A stretch of 64,000 nucleotides of DNA from an uncultured Poribacteria bacterium (GTDB lineage Bacteria; Poribacteria; WGA-4E; WGA-3G): NCBI GenBank assembly GCA_951828385.1, contig OX639973.1, positions 3,649,200 to 3,713,199 on the forward strand, given 5' to 3'. Under the pieces are notes generated by a model, which did not search any database, had not been told where the DNA came from, and worked only from the letters and a program-made list of their open reading frames with translations. This document shows positions 51,409-59,933 of this stretch, piece after piece (position 1 is the stretch's first letter; every line of letters starts with the position of its first letter). A program made the position numbers and the translations under genes.

Positions 51409-52067
51409 CAGCGTTTTCATTCAATATGCAGATATTGGTTTTCTTTTACTAAAAACACAACTTGATTTGCAAAATCTTCACGACCCATCAAGTCAGAAAT
51501 TTTAACGGCTATTTGGTTAGCACGTTTTTCATGATCAATACTGTTGACAAATTCCAAAATATCTTTGCGAACTTCTTCTGCTGCAATATCAAGTGCTTTG
51601 TTAGCACCAAACGCTTGGACCATTTCTAACAATTCGGAATCCGATTTGTCCCCAAGCTCAGTATCACACTCATCCATAAAGCGCGCTGCTACCCGCCACG
51701 CAAGTGGTGAGAAAGCTGCCTCTATTTTCTCCTTACGGATTCTCTCTTTTCTTTCTCTCCAGAGTCTTTCCGCCATCATAATCCCAGACATTACAAATCC
51801 TCCCGTTTCTATGAAAAGTGTTGATAATAGTAGAAAGAGCGGAATTAAAGCACTTACGTTGAGCAAAGTGGATTGTAACGATTTCTTTTCGTCTATCCAT
51901 AGCCAATACGGGACAATCATTACTGCCACAATCCATATTGCTACAGGCATCCACTTCTTTATGATTTCCCTCGCGTTCCTACTATCTTCTTTAGTCATTT
52001 ACTTAGGTGTTCATTTCTAACGGTTACAACTCAGTGGTGCATCCCACCAGCGTTTTCACTCAGTATG
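51409..52067. repeat. 20-base direct repeats flanking the 193-residue gene
   Basis: CAGCGTTTTCATTCAATATG at 51409-51428 and CAGCGTTTTCACTCAGTATG at 52048-52067 differ at two positions and stand 639 bases apart, bracketing the gene at 51417-51998. They could mark an insertion, a duplication or a recombination site. Confidence 0.55.
51417..51998 (-). CDS. Two-segment membrane protein with cytoplasmic C-terminal domain
   Basis: 193 residues. Two hydrophobic segments (MPVAIWIVAVMIVPYWLW, VSALIPLFLLLSTLFIETGG) form a hairpin near the N-terminus; the remaining 125 residues are charged and helical (RLWRERKERIRKEKIEAAFS, SDSELLEMVQAFGANKALDI). No family recognised. It is the first of the three island genes in transcription order. 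A 20-base repeat overlaps its 3' end and a second copy lies upstream of its start. Confidence 0.6.
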   Translation of the reverse strand: MTKEDSRNAREIIKKWMPVAIWIVAVMIVPYWLWIDEKKSLQSTLLNVSALIPLFLLLSTLFIETGGFVMSGIMMAERLWRERKERIRKEKIEAAFSPLAWRVAARFMDECDTELGDKSDSELLEMVQAFGANKALDIAAEEVRKDILEFVNSIDHEKRANQIAVKISDLMGREDFANQVVFLVKENQYLHIE

Positions 52068-52239
52068 TGTAGCGTCCAGAGCACATGCTTACAATCTCAC
52101 AGGCAACAAGTTGCTTGTGATGAAGCCCCTGAGAGGTATTTTAACATTCCTAACATACTCTGTCAAGAGAACCTAACATATTTTGTCAAGCAAAAAAGAA
52201 AAACCCACCTACTGCTATGTCACATCTAAACTGATAGAG

Positions 52240-52301
52240 GGTTCGTAGTGGCGCAATGAATTGCGCTTTAGGACGTGCGATGAATCGCACTACTACGAAC
52301 C
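52240..52301. repeat. Compound palindrome
   Basis: GGTTCGTAGT (52240-52249) pairs with ACTACGAACC (52292-52301). Inside are two smaller hairpins, GCGCAAT/ATTGCGC and GTGCGAT/ATCGCAC, giving a cross-like fold. It lies in the 400-base gap (51999-52397) between the AT-rich island and the sigma-54 activator, and looks like a dispersed intergenic element. Confidence 0.6.
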
Positions 52302-52397
52302 GGGTTTACCTTTCATTTGAATGTTGACAGACTACTACATTCCTCCACTGAAGTGAGGATTTTGGGTGGGAAGGTTTGATAAGCGTTCTCGTCAACG

Positions 52398-53819
52398 TTA
52401 TTCCTGATTAAAACTATCACCCGAATTGCTATTGGCTTCCTGCCTGTAAGCGTCTAACTTTCGGTGTAAGGTTCGCACGCCGATGTCGAGAATCTTTGCC
52501 GCCTCTGTTTTATTACCATCGGCTTCCGCGAGCGTCTTTTGGATCGCTGCCCGTTCAATTTCCGCCATCGTCATACCGACTCTACCGATAACCGCTTCCG
52601 CATCAAGCACAGGTAGATAACCGTCCGGCTGTTCTACTGGTGCAGCAATCGGTAAAACGCCTTCTTGCGCTCGATGCTCAAGCGTTTTGGCGATCGTTGA
52701 AAGGATTTCCAACGCTTTTTTCAGGACATCTGCAGCGTCATCTGTGTCACTAATTTGCATCCAACTGGTATCCTCATCTGGGATTAGGAACGGTACTTCA
52801 TTATTGGCTGTGGCGGCTGGCTCCAGTAGACGGATCGCTGAGAGAATAAGTCCGAGAATCGTCTTGTAAATGGCTATATTTCCCGTTGCGATTGCACCAG
52901 CAGGGATATCAACAACCTGCAAAGCTCCACTTGATTCACCAAGCAGGTCTGTCTCGGTGGTGGTTGCGTCAACGATCTGTGTCGGTGCAAGCTGCATGCC
53001 AGCGGTTTCCACAGGCACTAAGGAAACCTGTTGAGATTCAGGGTCCACCGGGAAATCTTTCAGTTGCAGTTCTTCGGTGGTGGCTGAGATAATAGCCGTT
53101 TCTATTGCATTTCTGAGTTCACGCACGTTGCCATACCAATCAGCATTCTGGAGATAATTGAGTGCATCCGATGTTATACCGGTAATGGGTTTACCGTGTT
53201 CTGCGCTTAATTCTGGGATGAACGCGGAGACGAAAAGTGGGATGTCCTCACGACGGTCGCGGAGTGGTGGGATCTGGATGCGAAAGAGATTGAGGCGATA
53301 GTAGAGATCCTGTCTAAACTTTTTCTGCCGGACCGATGTCGCAAGATTGACATTTGTGGCAGCGATAATTCGGACATTGACTTTAATATTTCTTTCGCCG
53401 CCGAGTCGGGTAAATTCTTGTGTCTCTAAGACACGCAAAAATTTTACTTGCACCTCAGGCGACATTTCCGCGACCTCATCAAGAAACAGCGTTCCCCCAT
53501 CCGCCTGTTCAAACACACCGCGTCTTTGATTCGTTGCACCCGTGAAGGCACCTTTTTCATGCCCAAAGAGTTCACTTTGCAGGAGGTCTTGGTAAAATGC
53601 ACCGCAGTTGACTGCTTTGAAGGGTCTATTTTTACGGGGGCTACCTTCGTGAATAGCCTGCGCGATGACATCTTTGCCGACACCTGTTTCACCTGTAATG
53701 AGGACAGTCGCATGCGTCGGCGCGACCTGTCCGACTTGACGCAAAACAACCTGCATCGGTGCAGATTCACCGATAATACGTCGTGAATTATCGCTGATAA
53801 CAGGTGTTGGGAAATTCAT
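52398..53819 (-). CDS. Sigma-54 interaction-domain transcriptional activator without receiver
   Basis: 473 residues. The AAA+ domain starts almost at the N-terminus: Walker A GETGVGKDV (about residue 41), the sigma-54-contacting GAFTGA loop (about 95), Walker B GGTLFLDEVAEM, and the arginine-finger region RDRREDIPLF. Residues 260-410 are a long unassigned linker. The C-terminal Fis-type HTH is GNKTEAAKILDIGVRTLHRK. Since there is no receiver or GAF domain, its control is unknown. It is the fourth gene of a minus-strand series after secD, secF and an unknown gene, with gaps of 39, 15 and 21 bases. Confidence 0.92.
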   Translation of the reverse strand: MNFPTPVISDNSRRIIGESAPMQVVLRQVGQVAPTHATVLITGETGVGKDVIAQAIHEGSPRKNRPFKAVNCGAFYQDLLQSELFGHEKGAFTGATNQRRGVFEQADGGTLFLDEVAEMSPEVQVKFLRVLETQEFTRLGGERNIKVNVRIIAATNVNLATSVRQKKFRQDLYYRLNLFRIQIPPLRDRREDIPLFVSAFIPELSAEHGKPITGITSDALNYLQNADWYGNVRELRNAIETAIISATTEELQLKDFPVDPESQQVSLVPVETAGMQLAPTQIVDATTTETDLLGESSGALQVVDIPAGAIATGNIAIYKTILGLILSAIRLLEPAATANNEVPFLIPDEDTSWMQISDTDDAADVLKKALEILSTIAKTLEHRAQEGVLPIAAPVEQPDGYLPVLDAEAVIGRVGMTMAEIERAAIQKTLAEADGNKTEAAKILDIGVRTLHRKLDAYRQEANSNSGDSFNQE

Positions 53820-53840
53820 TTCTTCACCACACAGAAAGTA

Positions 53841-54599
53841 CTATTTTTGTCCAGATTCGGGTCTACGTGCGATTTCGATTAGTTTTTGAGGGTCTTGTTT
53901 GACTTGCTCAAAGACTTGGAAACCGTCACGACATGCAGCTTCGCACAATCTCCTCAACACAACCCCTTTTAAAGCCCAATTTGTGGTGCGAAGGCTTTTC
54001 TGCAAATCGCTACCAGTTTCGACAACATGGAGGTTCGGTAAGTTCTCATTAACGACGTACTTGTGACTTTTCGCCAGCAAGAAAATTAGCGTTGTCGCCC
54101 GTTCCACCTCAAAAACGCGCTGCAATGATTGAATATCATCTGGTCTCAATAGCGAAAAGACGAGATCGTAACCGTCAATCAAATCTGCGGTCCGTTCAGG
54201 AACACCGCTCTCATCGTATTCTAAAACCTCAAGTTCGTGAAGTGGGGCGGTATCAAAAGGGACGATAATGTCTTTCTCGTTAACCGGACTCTTTTTCCCA
54301 TCAACACGGCAAAAATACCACGGGAAATAGAGATCAAGGGTCGTCTCACCATATTGGTCATGTTCCCGAATCTGTTTTAACCCTGCCCGTAATTGCGTAT
54401 TCATGGGACCCGAAAACATTTCTCCAGCGGGTGCGCTGTAGTCCCTGTCTTCACTATACCAACCCTCCGCATTGTAACCACAAAGTTCCTTTATTCGCGC
54501 CTGAAGACGTTCAGGTGGTGTACAATCCTCACCTCGGAGAGGATTATCGGGTTTCTGCTTTTGCCCAGTCGTGTAAGGCGTTAAAATCAATATTTTCAT
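53841..54599 (-). CDS. Unknown protein, possibly YaaA/DUF6884-like
   Basis: 252 residues. The start MKILILTPYTTGQKQKPDNP and the segment SAPAGEMFSGPMNTQLRAGL recall proteins of the YaaA/DUF6884 type, which open with a strand and a P-A-x-x-h-Y-x-G/S-P motif; IIVPFDTAP may correspond to their PYD motif. The C-terminal half is unassigned. This is a tentative recognition. It lies between secF and the sigma-54 activator in a probable operon. Confidence 0.6.
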   Translation of the reverse strand: MKILILTPYTTGQKQKPDNPLRGEDCTPPERLQARIKELCGYNAEGWYSEDRDYSAPAGEMFSGPMNTQLRAGLKQIREHDQYGETTLDLYFPWYFCRVDGKKSPVNEKDIIVPFDTAPLHELEVLEYDESGVPERTADLIDGYDLVFSLLRPDDIQSLQRVFEVERATTLIFLLAKSHKYVVNENLPNLHVVETGSDLQKSLRTTNWALKGVVLRRLCEAACRDGFQVFEQVKQDPQKLIEIARRPESGQK

Positions 54600-54614
54600 A
54601 TAAATGGCTGATGG

Positions 54615-55778
54615 CTATGACGCGGGTTGCTGTCCCCGATTCCAGAGATACAAGATTGGACTTGCGATGAAGACCGAGGAGTACGTGCCTATCAGTACGC
54701 CAACAATAAGTGCTAAGGCGAAGGTGTTAATTTCCTCACCGGAACTGGTGAGGACAAAGATAACCAAAACAACAAAAAGCGTTGTCAAAGATGTGATGAC
54801 AGTCCGACTCAGCGATTGGTTGATACTTCGGTTAATGACCGTAATATAGTCTGTTCCGCGTAAGGATTGCGAGTTTTCTCGAATCCGGTCAAACACGACA
54901 ATTGTATCGTTGAGCGAATATCCGACAATTGTGAGGAACGCCGCTACAGTCGGCAAGTTAATCTCTTTTGATAAAATAGCGAAGATGCCCAAGGTAATCA
55001 GTACATCGTGAACGAGCGCAGCAATCGCACCGATGGCAAAACGGAACTCAAACCGCCAAGAGATATAACCCAACAAAATGATGATAGACCAGAGCACAGA
55101 CCAGAGCGCAGCCCATTTGAGGTCGCGCCCGACGCTTGGTAAGACTTCAGAGACGTTGACACCCCCAACGAGTGCTTGCCAACCCTCACCACCTTCAAGA
55201 AGCACATCTGTGAGGATTCTACCGACACTCGCTTGGATTTGGACAGTGGCATTTTCACTCAAGTCAATTCCGATTGGGTTCGCGAAGGTTAGGTTAATTG
55301 CGTCGCCTTCGGCACTGTCCGTCCGTGCGATAATCTCATTGCGCTGTTGCGAAGTGCCGTCAATAAGTTGGACGGTATCGCCTTCTGCTAATAGATGTGC
55401 TTTTTCAGCGGTCTTACTCACCTGAAGACTGGTAGCGGTTGCATCCCCCGGATCCGCCATAATTGGGATATTAATGAGTTGTTGCTGAAATTCGGGACGA
55501 TGCCCCAGAGAGATCGAGGCTTGGTTCTTTCCCTCGTCAATCTGAATCTTTGCGCGGTCATAGCCCAATTCGTTTAATTTCGTTTCCAATTCGGCTTCGG
55601 TTACCACCCGATTGAATTCAGCCCGGATTTTAACACCCCCGCGAAAGTCAATCCCGAAGTTCGGTCCCTGATGGATTCCGAGGAAAACCAAGCCGATACC
55701 AATGATCACGGCTGAAAAAATAAAGCCGGTGCGGTGTTTGCTGATAAAATCAAAATTTGTATTTCTAAGTAGTTCCAA
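54615..55778 (-). CDS. secF: Protein translocase subunit SecF
   Basis: 387 residues. Starts with the SecF element FDFISKHRTGFIFSAVIIGIG and GIDFRGGVKI, ends with the conserved membrane region (VALLHDVL-like VHDVLITLGIFA, GYSLNDTIVVFDRIREN, RSINQSLSRTVITSLTTLFV). Six membrane segments. Somewhat longer than usual because of a periplasmic part of about 130 residues. With SecD it uses the proton gradient to assist export after SecA. It follows secD by 39 bases. Confidence 0.95.
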   Translation of the reverse strand: MELLRNTNFDFISKHRTGFIFSAVIIGIGLVFLGIHQGPNFGIDFRGGVKIRAEFNRVVTEAELETKLNELGYDRAKIQIDEGKNQASISLGHRPEFQQQLINIPIMADPGDATATSLQVSKTAEKAHLLAEGDTVQLIDGTSQQRNEIIARTDSAEGDAINLTFANPIGIDLSENATVQIQASVGRILTDVLLEGGEGWQALVGGVNVSEVLPSVGRDLKWAALWSVLWSIIILLGYISWRFEFRFAIGAIAALVHDVLITLGIFAILSKEINLPTVAAFLTIVGYSLNDTIVVFDRIRENSQSLRGTDYITVINRSINQSLSRTVITSLTTLFVVLVIFVLTSSGEEINTFALALIVGVLIGTYSSVFIASPILYLWNRGQQPAS

Positions 55779-55817
55779 TTTTCTTGCCTCGCTGTGAGAG
55801 TTACGCTTTTGCTTTTG

Positions 55818-57764
55818 TTAAATGCTAAGTTTCTGCACGTCTCGGTTCCCGATTGTTAATCCATAAATCTCGCGTGTAACAACGATGGCTGTGAACATAC
55901 TCGCGAGGATACCGATACCGAGCGTTATCGCGAACCCTTTAATCGGACCTGTCCCAAAATGATAGAGGACAAGTGCGGTAAAGAATGTGGTAAGGTTGGC
56001 ATCTAAAATTGTTATAAATGCGCGCTGATAGCCGCTTGTGATAGCCGCCCAAACGGCTTTGCCGGTCCGTAATTCCTCGCGAATACGCTCAAAGATGAGG
56101 ACATTCGCATCGACAGCCATTCCGATTGTGAGGACAAGTCCAGCAATACCGGGAAGCGTCAATGCCGCACCAAAACCTGCCAAAGCACCGAGAAGAATCA
56201 GCATATTAAAAACGAGCGCGACAATAGCGATTAACCCGGAGAGACGATAATAGATTATCATGAAAACTAAAACAAATCCTAAGCCAAAGAGTACAGCGCG
56301 TATACCGTTATCAATAGATTCTTGCCCGAGGGTGGGCCCGACGGTACGTTCTTCTGCGATTTGGACTCCGACAGGAAACGCGCCTGCCTTCAAGATATTG
56401 GAAAGGTAGCTTGCCTCTTCATAAGTGAAACTGCCTTGAATAACAGCGTTTCCGATGATCTGGTCTTGGATGACGGGGGCAGATTGAACTTTCCCATCAA
56501 GGAGAATCGCCAGATGTTCGCCGATATGGTCGCCTGTGACTTGCGCGAACTTACGCCTGCCGGCACCGTCGAAACTCAACGAGACGACAATGTCAAAAGT
56601 GGTTCTGCCTGTGGTCGGAAACGCATCGGTAATCCGATCTCCGGTTAGAAGGACAGGACTTTCCAAAACATACCAGCTGCCGGTCTCGCGATGCTCGCGA
56701 ATCTCACTATCCTCTGGGATATTATCCGGTGGCGGCGTATCGGCAGTGCCGCTCCAGAAATTTCCGCCAGCAGGCGATTTCCGGACGAGTTTAAATTCAA
56801 GTCTACCCATCTCTCTAACGATTTGTAGCGGTTTTGAAGAGTCTTCGGCACCCGGAAGCTCGACGATGATCCGTGGGTGATTTGCCTCGCGTCGGATAGA
56901 GGGTTCAGAAACGCCAAAAGCATCCACGCGATTTCGTAAGACGATAAGGACCTGTTCAATCGCCTGATCACTATATTTTTCAATTCCGCTTTGGCTGAGT
57001 CTCAACTGATATATGGATTGTGTTTCTGTTTCGTTATTGACCTGTGCATCGTCAAAGAATTCGATTTCGTTAAGAAGCCGTTGCGCTTTTTCTAAGTATT
57101 GTGCTTTTTGATCCGCATCGGATCGGAGTCGAGACGGGATACCGATAAATACATCGAGCGCGTCTTGTCCCTCTACCTGTTTAACTTCACGGCACAAAAC
57201 TTCGTCTGCGCGGAGCTGCTCAGGGATAGAGTGGGCATGTTGGCGGAAAAGTTCAGTTTTGGAGGTTTCTAAATCTACTTCAAGTACAAGATGGACACCG
57301 CCTTTGAGATCTAAGCCTAACTTCAATCGGGTATCGGGTATGATCCGTCTGACAAATCCTGGAAGGCTCCCGTATAGGTGCAAATTGTTGAGTGTCGCGC
57401 GTGGGGCCTGACGCGCTTTCTCTGAAATGAGCCGAACATAAAATTCGCGTGCTTCAGTGGTATCGAATTCATAATCGGAGGTCTCCTCAAGTTCTTGTTT
57501 CCGTAAATGAACTCGGAAGACATCCTTTAATTCACTGGTTGCATCCTGGAAACTAATTCCTTCGGGGTATTCAACCTCTGCGAGGCTCACCTTAAAATTT
57601 TTATCTTCAGTGACTTCAAAAGACGGAAGCTTTTCCTGCATCCAAAGCGGTAAATTCCCGTATAGCGGATTGTAGAAGCTATCCGGGGTCGGGATAAGGT
57701 ATAACACAGCGAACAGTAGTACCCCGACGATTAAAACTATTTTCCAGATATTGAATCTGTACAT
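55818..57764 (-). CDS. secD: Protein translocase subunit SecD
   Basis: 648 residues. Features: N-terminal membrane anchor, KLGLDLKGGVHLVLEVD (about residue 145), the P1 region with DAFGVSEPSIRREANHPRII, VELPGAE, and the C-terminal membrane block (ASYLSNILKAGAFPVGVQIA, GMAVDANVLIFERIREEL, ITLGIGILASMFTAIVVTRE). The motif with the functionally important Asp and Arg residues is intact. No yajC gene is visible upstream; the leader of 348 bases holds a hairpin at 57916. Confidence 0.95.
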   Translation of the reverse strand: MYRFNIWKIVLIVGVLLFAVLYLIPTPDSFYNPLYGNLPLWMQEKLPSFEVTEDKNFKVSLAEVEYPEGISFQDATSELKDVFRVHLRKQELEETSDYEFDTTEAREFYVRLISEKARQAPRATLNNLHLYGSLPGFVRRIIPDTRLKLGLDLKGGVHLVLEVDLETSKTELFRQHAHSIPEQLRADEVLCREVKQVEGQDALDVFIGIPSRLRSDADQKAQYLEKAQRLLNEIEFFDDAQVNNETETQSIYQLRLSQSGIEKYSDQAIEQVLIVLRNRVDAFGVSEPSIRREANHPRIIVELPGAEDSSKPLQIVREMGRLEFKLVRKSPAGGNFWSGTADTPPPDNIPEDSEIREHRETGSWYVLESPVLLTGDRITDAFPTTGRTTFDIVVSLSFDGAGRRKFAQVTGDHIGEHLAILLDGKVQSAPVIQDQIIGNAVIQGSFTYEEASYLSNILKAGAFPVGVQIAEERTVGPTLGQESIDNGIRAVLFGLGFVLVFMIIYYRLSGLIAIVALVFNMLILLGALAGFGAALTLPGIAGLVLTIGMAVDANVLIFERIREELRTGKAVWAAITSGYQRAFITILDANLTTFFTALVLYHFGTGPIKGFAITLGIGILASMFTAIVVTREIYGLTIGNRDVQKLSI

Positions 57765-57915
57765 CCAAGTTACTGTTCTTAAAAACCTATGTTTTTCTCA
57801 AGAAATCCATAGAATCCTTAAAGGGTCCTTAATCCCCTGTTACGACACCCGTCAGTGTCTTCGCCTGCCTACACCCAACGCAACCTGCTACGTGGCAGAA
57901 GATATAAGCGACTTG

Positions 57916-57940
57916 CTTGCACCAAGGTTCGCGGTGCAAG
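57916..57940. other. Hairpin in the 348-base secD upstream region
   Basis: CTTGCACC (57916-57923) pairs with GGTGCAAG (57933-57940). A second small dyad, GACAC/GTGTC, lies about 57844-57860. The region 57765-58112 between secD and the tRNA has no gene; these structures may be in the secD leader or be intergenic repeats. Confidence 0.4.
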
Positions 57941-58112
57941 GACGAACCGTCAAAGCACGAGCGACATTTTTGATAAATATACTACATAAAAACAGATTTG
58001 TCAGGTTTTATCCATATTTATCAAGTTTTAGAACTATTTAGGAACTACTCCTAAGACATTTTTTAATAGTCGTCAGTACAATTTTTTTCTCCGAAAAATC
58101 TTTCATTCCAGA

Positions 58113-58185
58113 CGCGCCTGGGAGGAATCGAACCCCCGACACGAGGCTTAGGAAGCCACTGCTCTGTCCCCTGAGCTACAGGCGC
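58113..58185 (-). tRNA. tRNA-Arg (CCT anticodon)
   Basis: Folds as a complete 73-base cloverleaf on the minus strand: acceptor GCGCCTG with CAGGCGC, D arm GCTC/GAGC, anticodon loop TTCCTAA (CCT, reads AGG), T arm GGGGG/CCTCC with TTCGATT. The anticodon stem has one T-T mismatch. No CCA is encoded, so the tail must be added. It lies 8 bases downstream of apt. Confidence 0.95.
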
Positions 58186-58193
58186 AAGCGTCC

Positions 58194-58709
58194 TTAGTAT
58201 TTAATAAGGGAAAAAATATCGTAGTTCGGAATTTTTTCCCTGCCGTTAAGCTCTAACAATTCAATTAAGACCGCAATACCAACGATGTGTCCTTCCAGTT
58301 TTTCAATAAGTTCAACTGACGCAGCAAGTGTCCCACCGGTCGCTAAAAGATCATCACACAAGAGGACTCTACTGTCTTTGGGAAACGCATCTTGATGCAT
58401 TTCGATCACATCATGACCGTATTCAAGATGGTATGTAACCTCGTGCGCCTCATAAGGCAACTTACCCTTTTTCCGGATAGGGACAAAAGCAGCACCGATC
58501 CGATAAGCGAGCACCGTTGAGAAAATGAAACCGCGTGCTTCGGGGCCCGCGACGACATCAATGGCTTCATATTTATAATGGCGCGCGAACTCATCAATTA
58601 CCCGATGAAAGGCTGTTGGATTTCCTAAAAGTGGTGTGATATCTTTAAATAAAATCCCCGGTTTCGGAAAATCTGGCACTTCTCGAACAAATCGCGAAAA
58701 ATCTTGCAT
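58194..58709 (-). CDS. apt: Adenine phosphoribosyltransferase
   Basis: 171 residues, normal length. Contains the family start VREVPDFPKPGILFKDITPL, the adenine-site region AGPEARGFIF and the PRPP loop VLLCDDLLATGGT. It makes AMP from adenine and PRPP. It follows the dehydrogenase at 58719 by 9 bases and is followed by tRNA-Arg. Confidence 0.95.
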   Translation of the reverse strand: MQDFSRFVREVPDFPKPGILFKDITPLLGNPTAFHRVIDEFARHYKYEAIDVVAGPEARGFIFSTVLAYRIGAAFVPIRKKGKLPYEAHEVTYHLEYGHDVIEMHQDAFPKDSRVLLCDDLLATGGTLAASVELIEKLEGHIVGIAVLIELLELNGREKIPNYDIFSLIKY

Positions 58710-58718
58710 TATATCCTT

Positions 58719-59777
58719 TTATCCTCCTGTACCCGCCTGATGTGGGTGTATCATAATCTTCATTCCTTTTCGGGATTCCATTGCCTCAAACGCCTTGTCA
58801 ATCTCAACGAGCGGAAAGTGGTGTGTAATGAGCGGTTTCACACGCACTAAACCTTTTTCAAGGAGACGGACTGCCAATTCATGGTGACGTGGCACACACC
58901 CGTGTGAACCTGTAACGAAACACTCTTTATAGTGGATAATATTTGAGAGAACACTCATAGGACGCATCGTCTTTGGCAACCCGCCAAACAGGTTGACATA
59001 CCCGCGGTGTGCCACCATTTCAATCGCCTGTTCGTGTGCCTCAACCGAACCGCACGTTGTAACGACGATATCAGGTCCCTCGCCACCTGTTTCTTCCTTA
59101 CATCTCTCAATGACATCTTCCTCTTCAGAAGCTATATAGGCATCTGCCTCGTAGAACTTTGCAATCTCCATTCGGAGCTTGCTCCGTTGTACACCAATGA
59201 CTTGCGTAGCACCCATAATCCGCGCGAGGTCAATCATCATACATCCGATCGGTCCAAGACCGATAATAACGACGGTTTTACCGAGAGACATATTGACGAG
59301 CTCAAGCCCGTTAATGGCACAAGCGAGCGGTTCCGCGAGGGCAGCCTCATCAAAACTGAGCGTCGCATCGAATGGGGTCACCGGTCCTTCTTCCAAAACG
59401 AGGCGCGGAAGTTTCATATATTGCGCAAAAGCACCGGGGATTTGGTAACCGATGGCGTAGTTAATGTGACAGTTGTTTCCGAGACCATCTCGGCACCAAC
59501 GGCACTGTCCACACGGAACATCAGCACCGATTGACACGCGATCCCCTTCTTTAACGCGCGTCACGTTTTTGCCAGTCTTAACGATGACACCAGAATTTTC
59601 ATGTCCAATAATGGTGGGGGGTTTAACTCTTGGGTTACCGTGATGGAGTATGCGGACATCAGAACCACATATACTAACAGCCTCAATCCGCATCAAAGCG
59701 GCATCGTCATCGATTTCAGGTTCGGGTACTTCTTTCACACTTAAGTTGTCAAGACTTTCAAGTATAGCCGCTTTCAT
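58719..59777 (-). CDS. Zinc-dependent medium-chain alcohol/polyol dehydrogenase
   Basis: 352 residues. Catalytic zinc ligands in SICGSDVRI and GHENSG; structural zinc Cys residues in CGQCRWCRDGLGNNC; nucleotide-binding GLGPIGC. Similar to sorbitol, threonine and L-iditol type dehydrogenases. The substrate is not determined. Probably co-transcribed with apt (9 bases). A second member of the family lies at 59934-60980. Confidence 0.92.
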   Translation of the reverse strand: MKAAILESLDNLSVKEVPEPEIDDDAALMRIEAVSICGSDVRILHHGNPRVKPPTIIGHENSGVIVKTGKNVTRVKEGDRVSIGADVPCGQCRWCRDGLGNNCHINYAIGYQIPGAFAQYMKLPRLVLEEGPVTPFDATLSFDEAALAEPLACAINGLELVNMSLGKTVVIIGLGPIGCMMIDLARIMGATQVIGVQRSKLRMEIAKFYEADAYIASEEEDVIERCKEETGGEGPDIVVTTCGSVEAHEQAIEMVAHRGYVNLFGGLPKTMRPMSVLSNIIHYKECFVTGSHGCVPRHHELAVRLLEKGLVRVKPLITHHFPLVEIDKAFEAMESRKGMKIMIHPHQAGTGG

Positions 59778-59933
59778 ATTTTTAACTTTCCTTGCGGTTA
59801 AGGCAAATGGGTTTGGACTTTGAAGTTCTTCGGCGTATATCTGAAGAAATGCCCAAGCAAAAACCCTTCGATTTCATTACAGGCTACGGGTTTTGGTTAT
59901 AGAGGAATAGAGTTGCGGTTTTTTAATTTTTCC

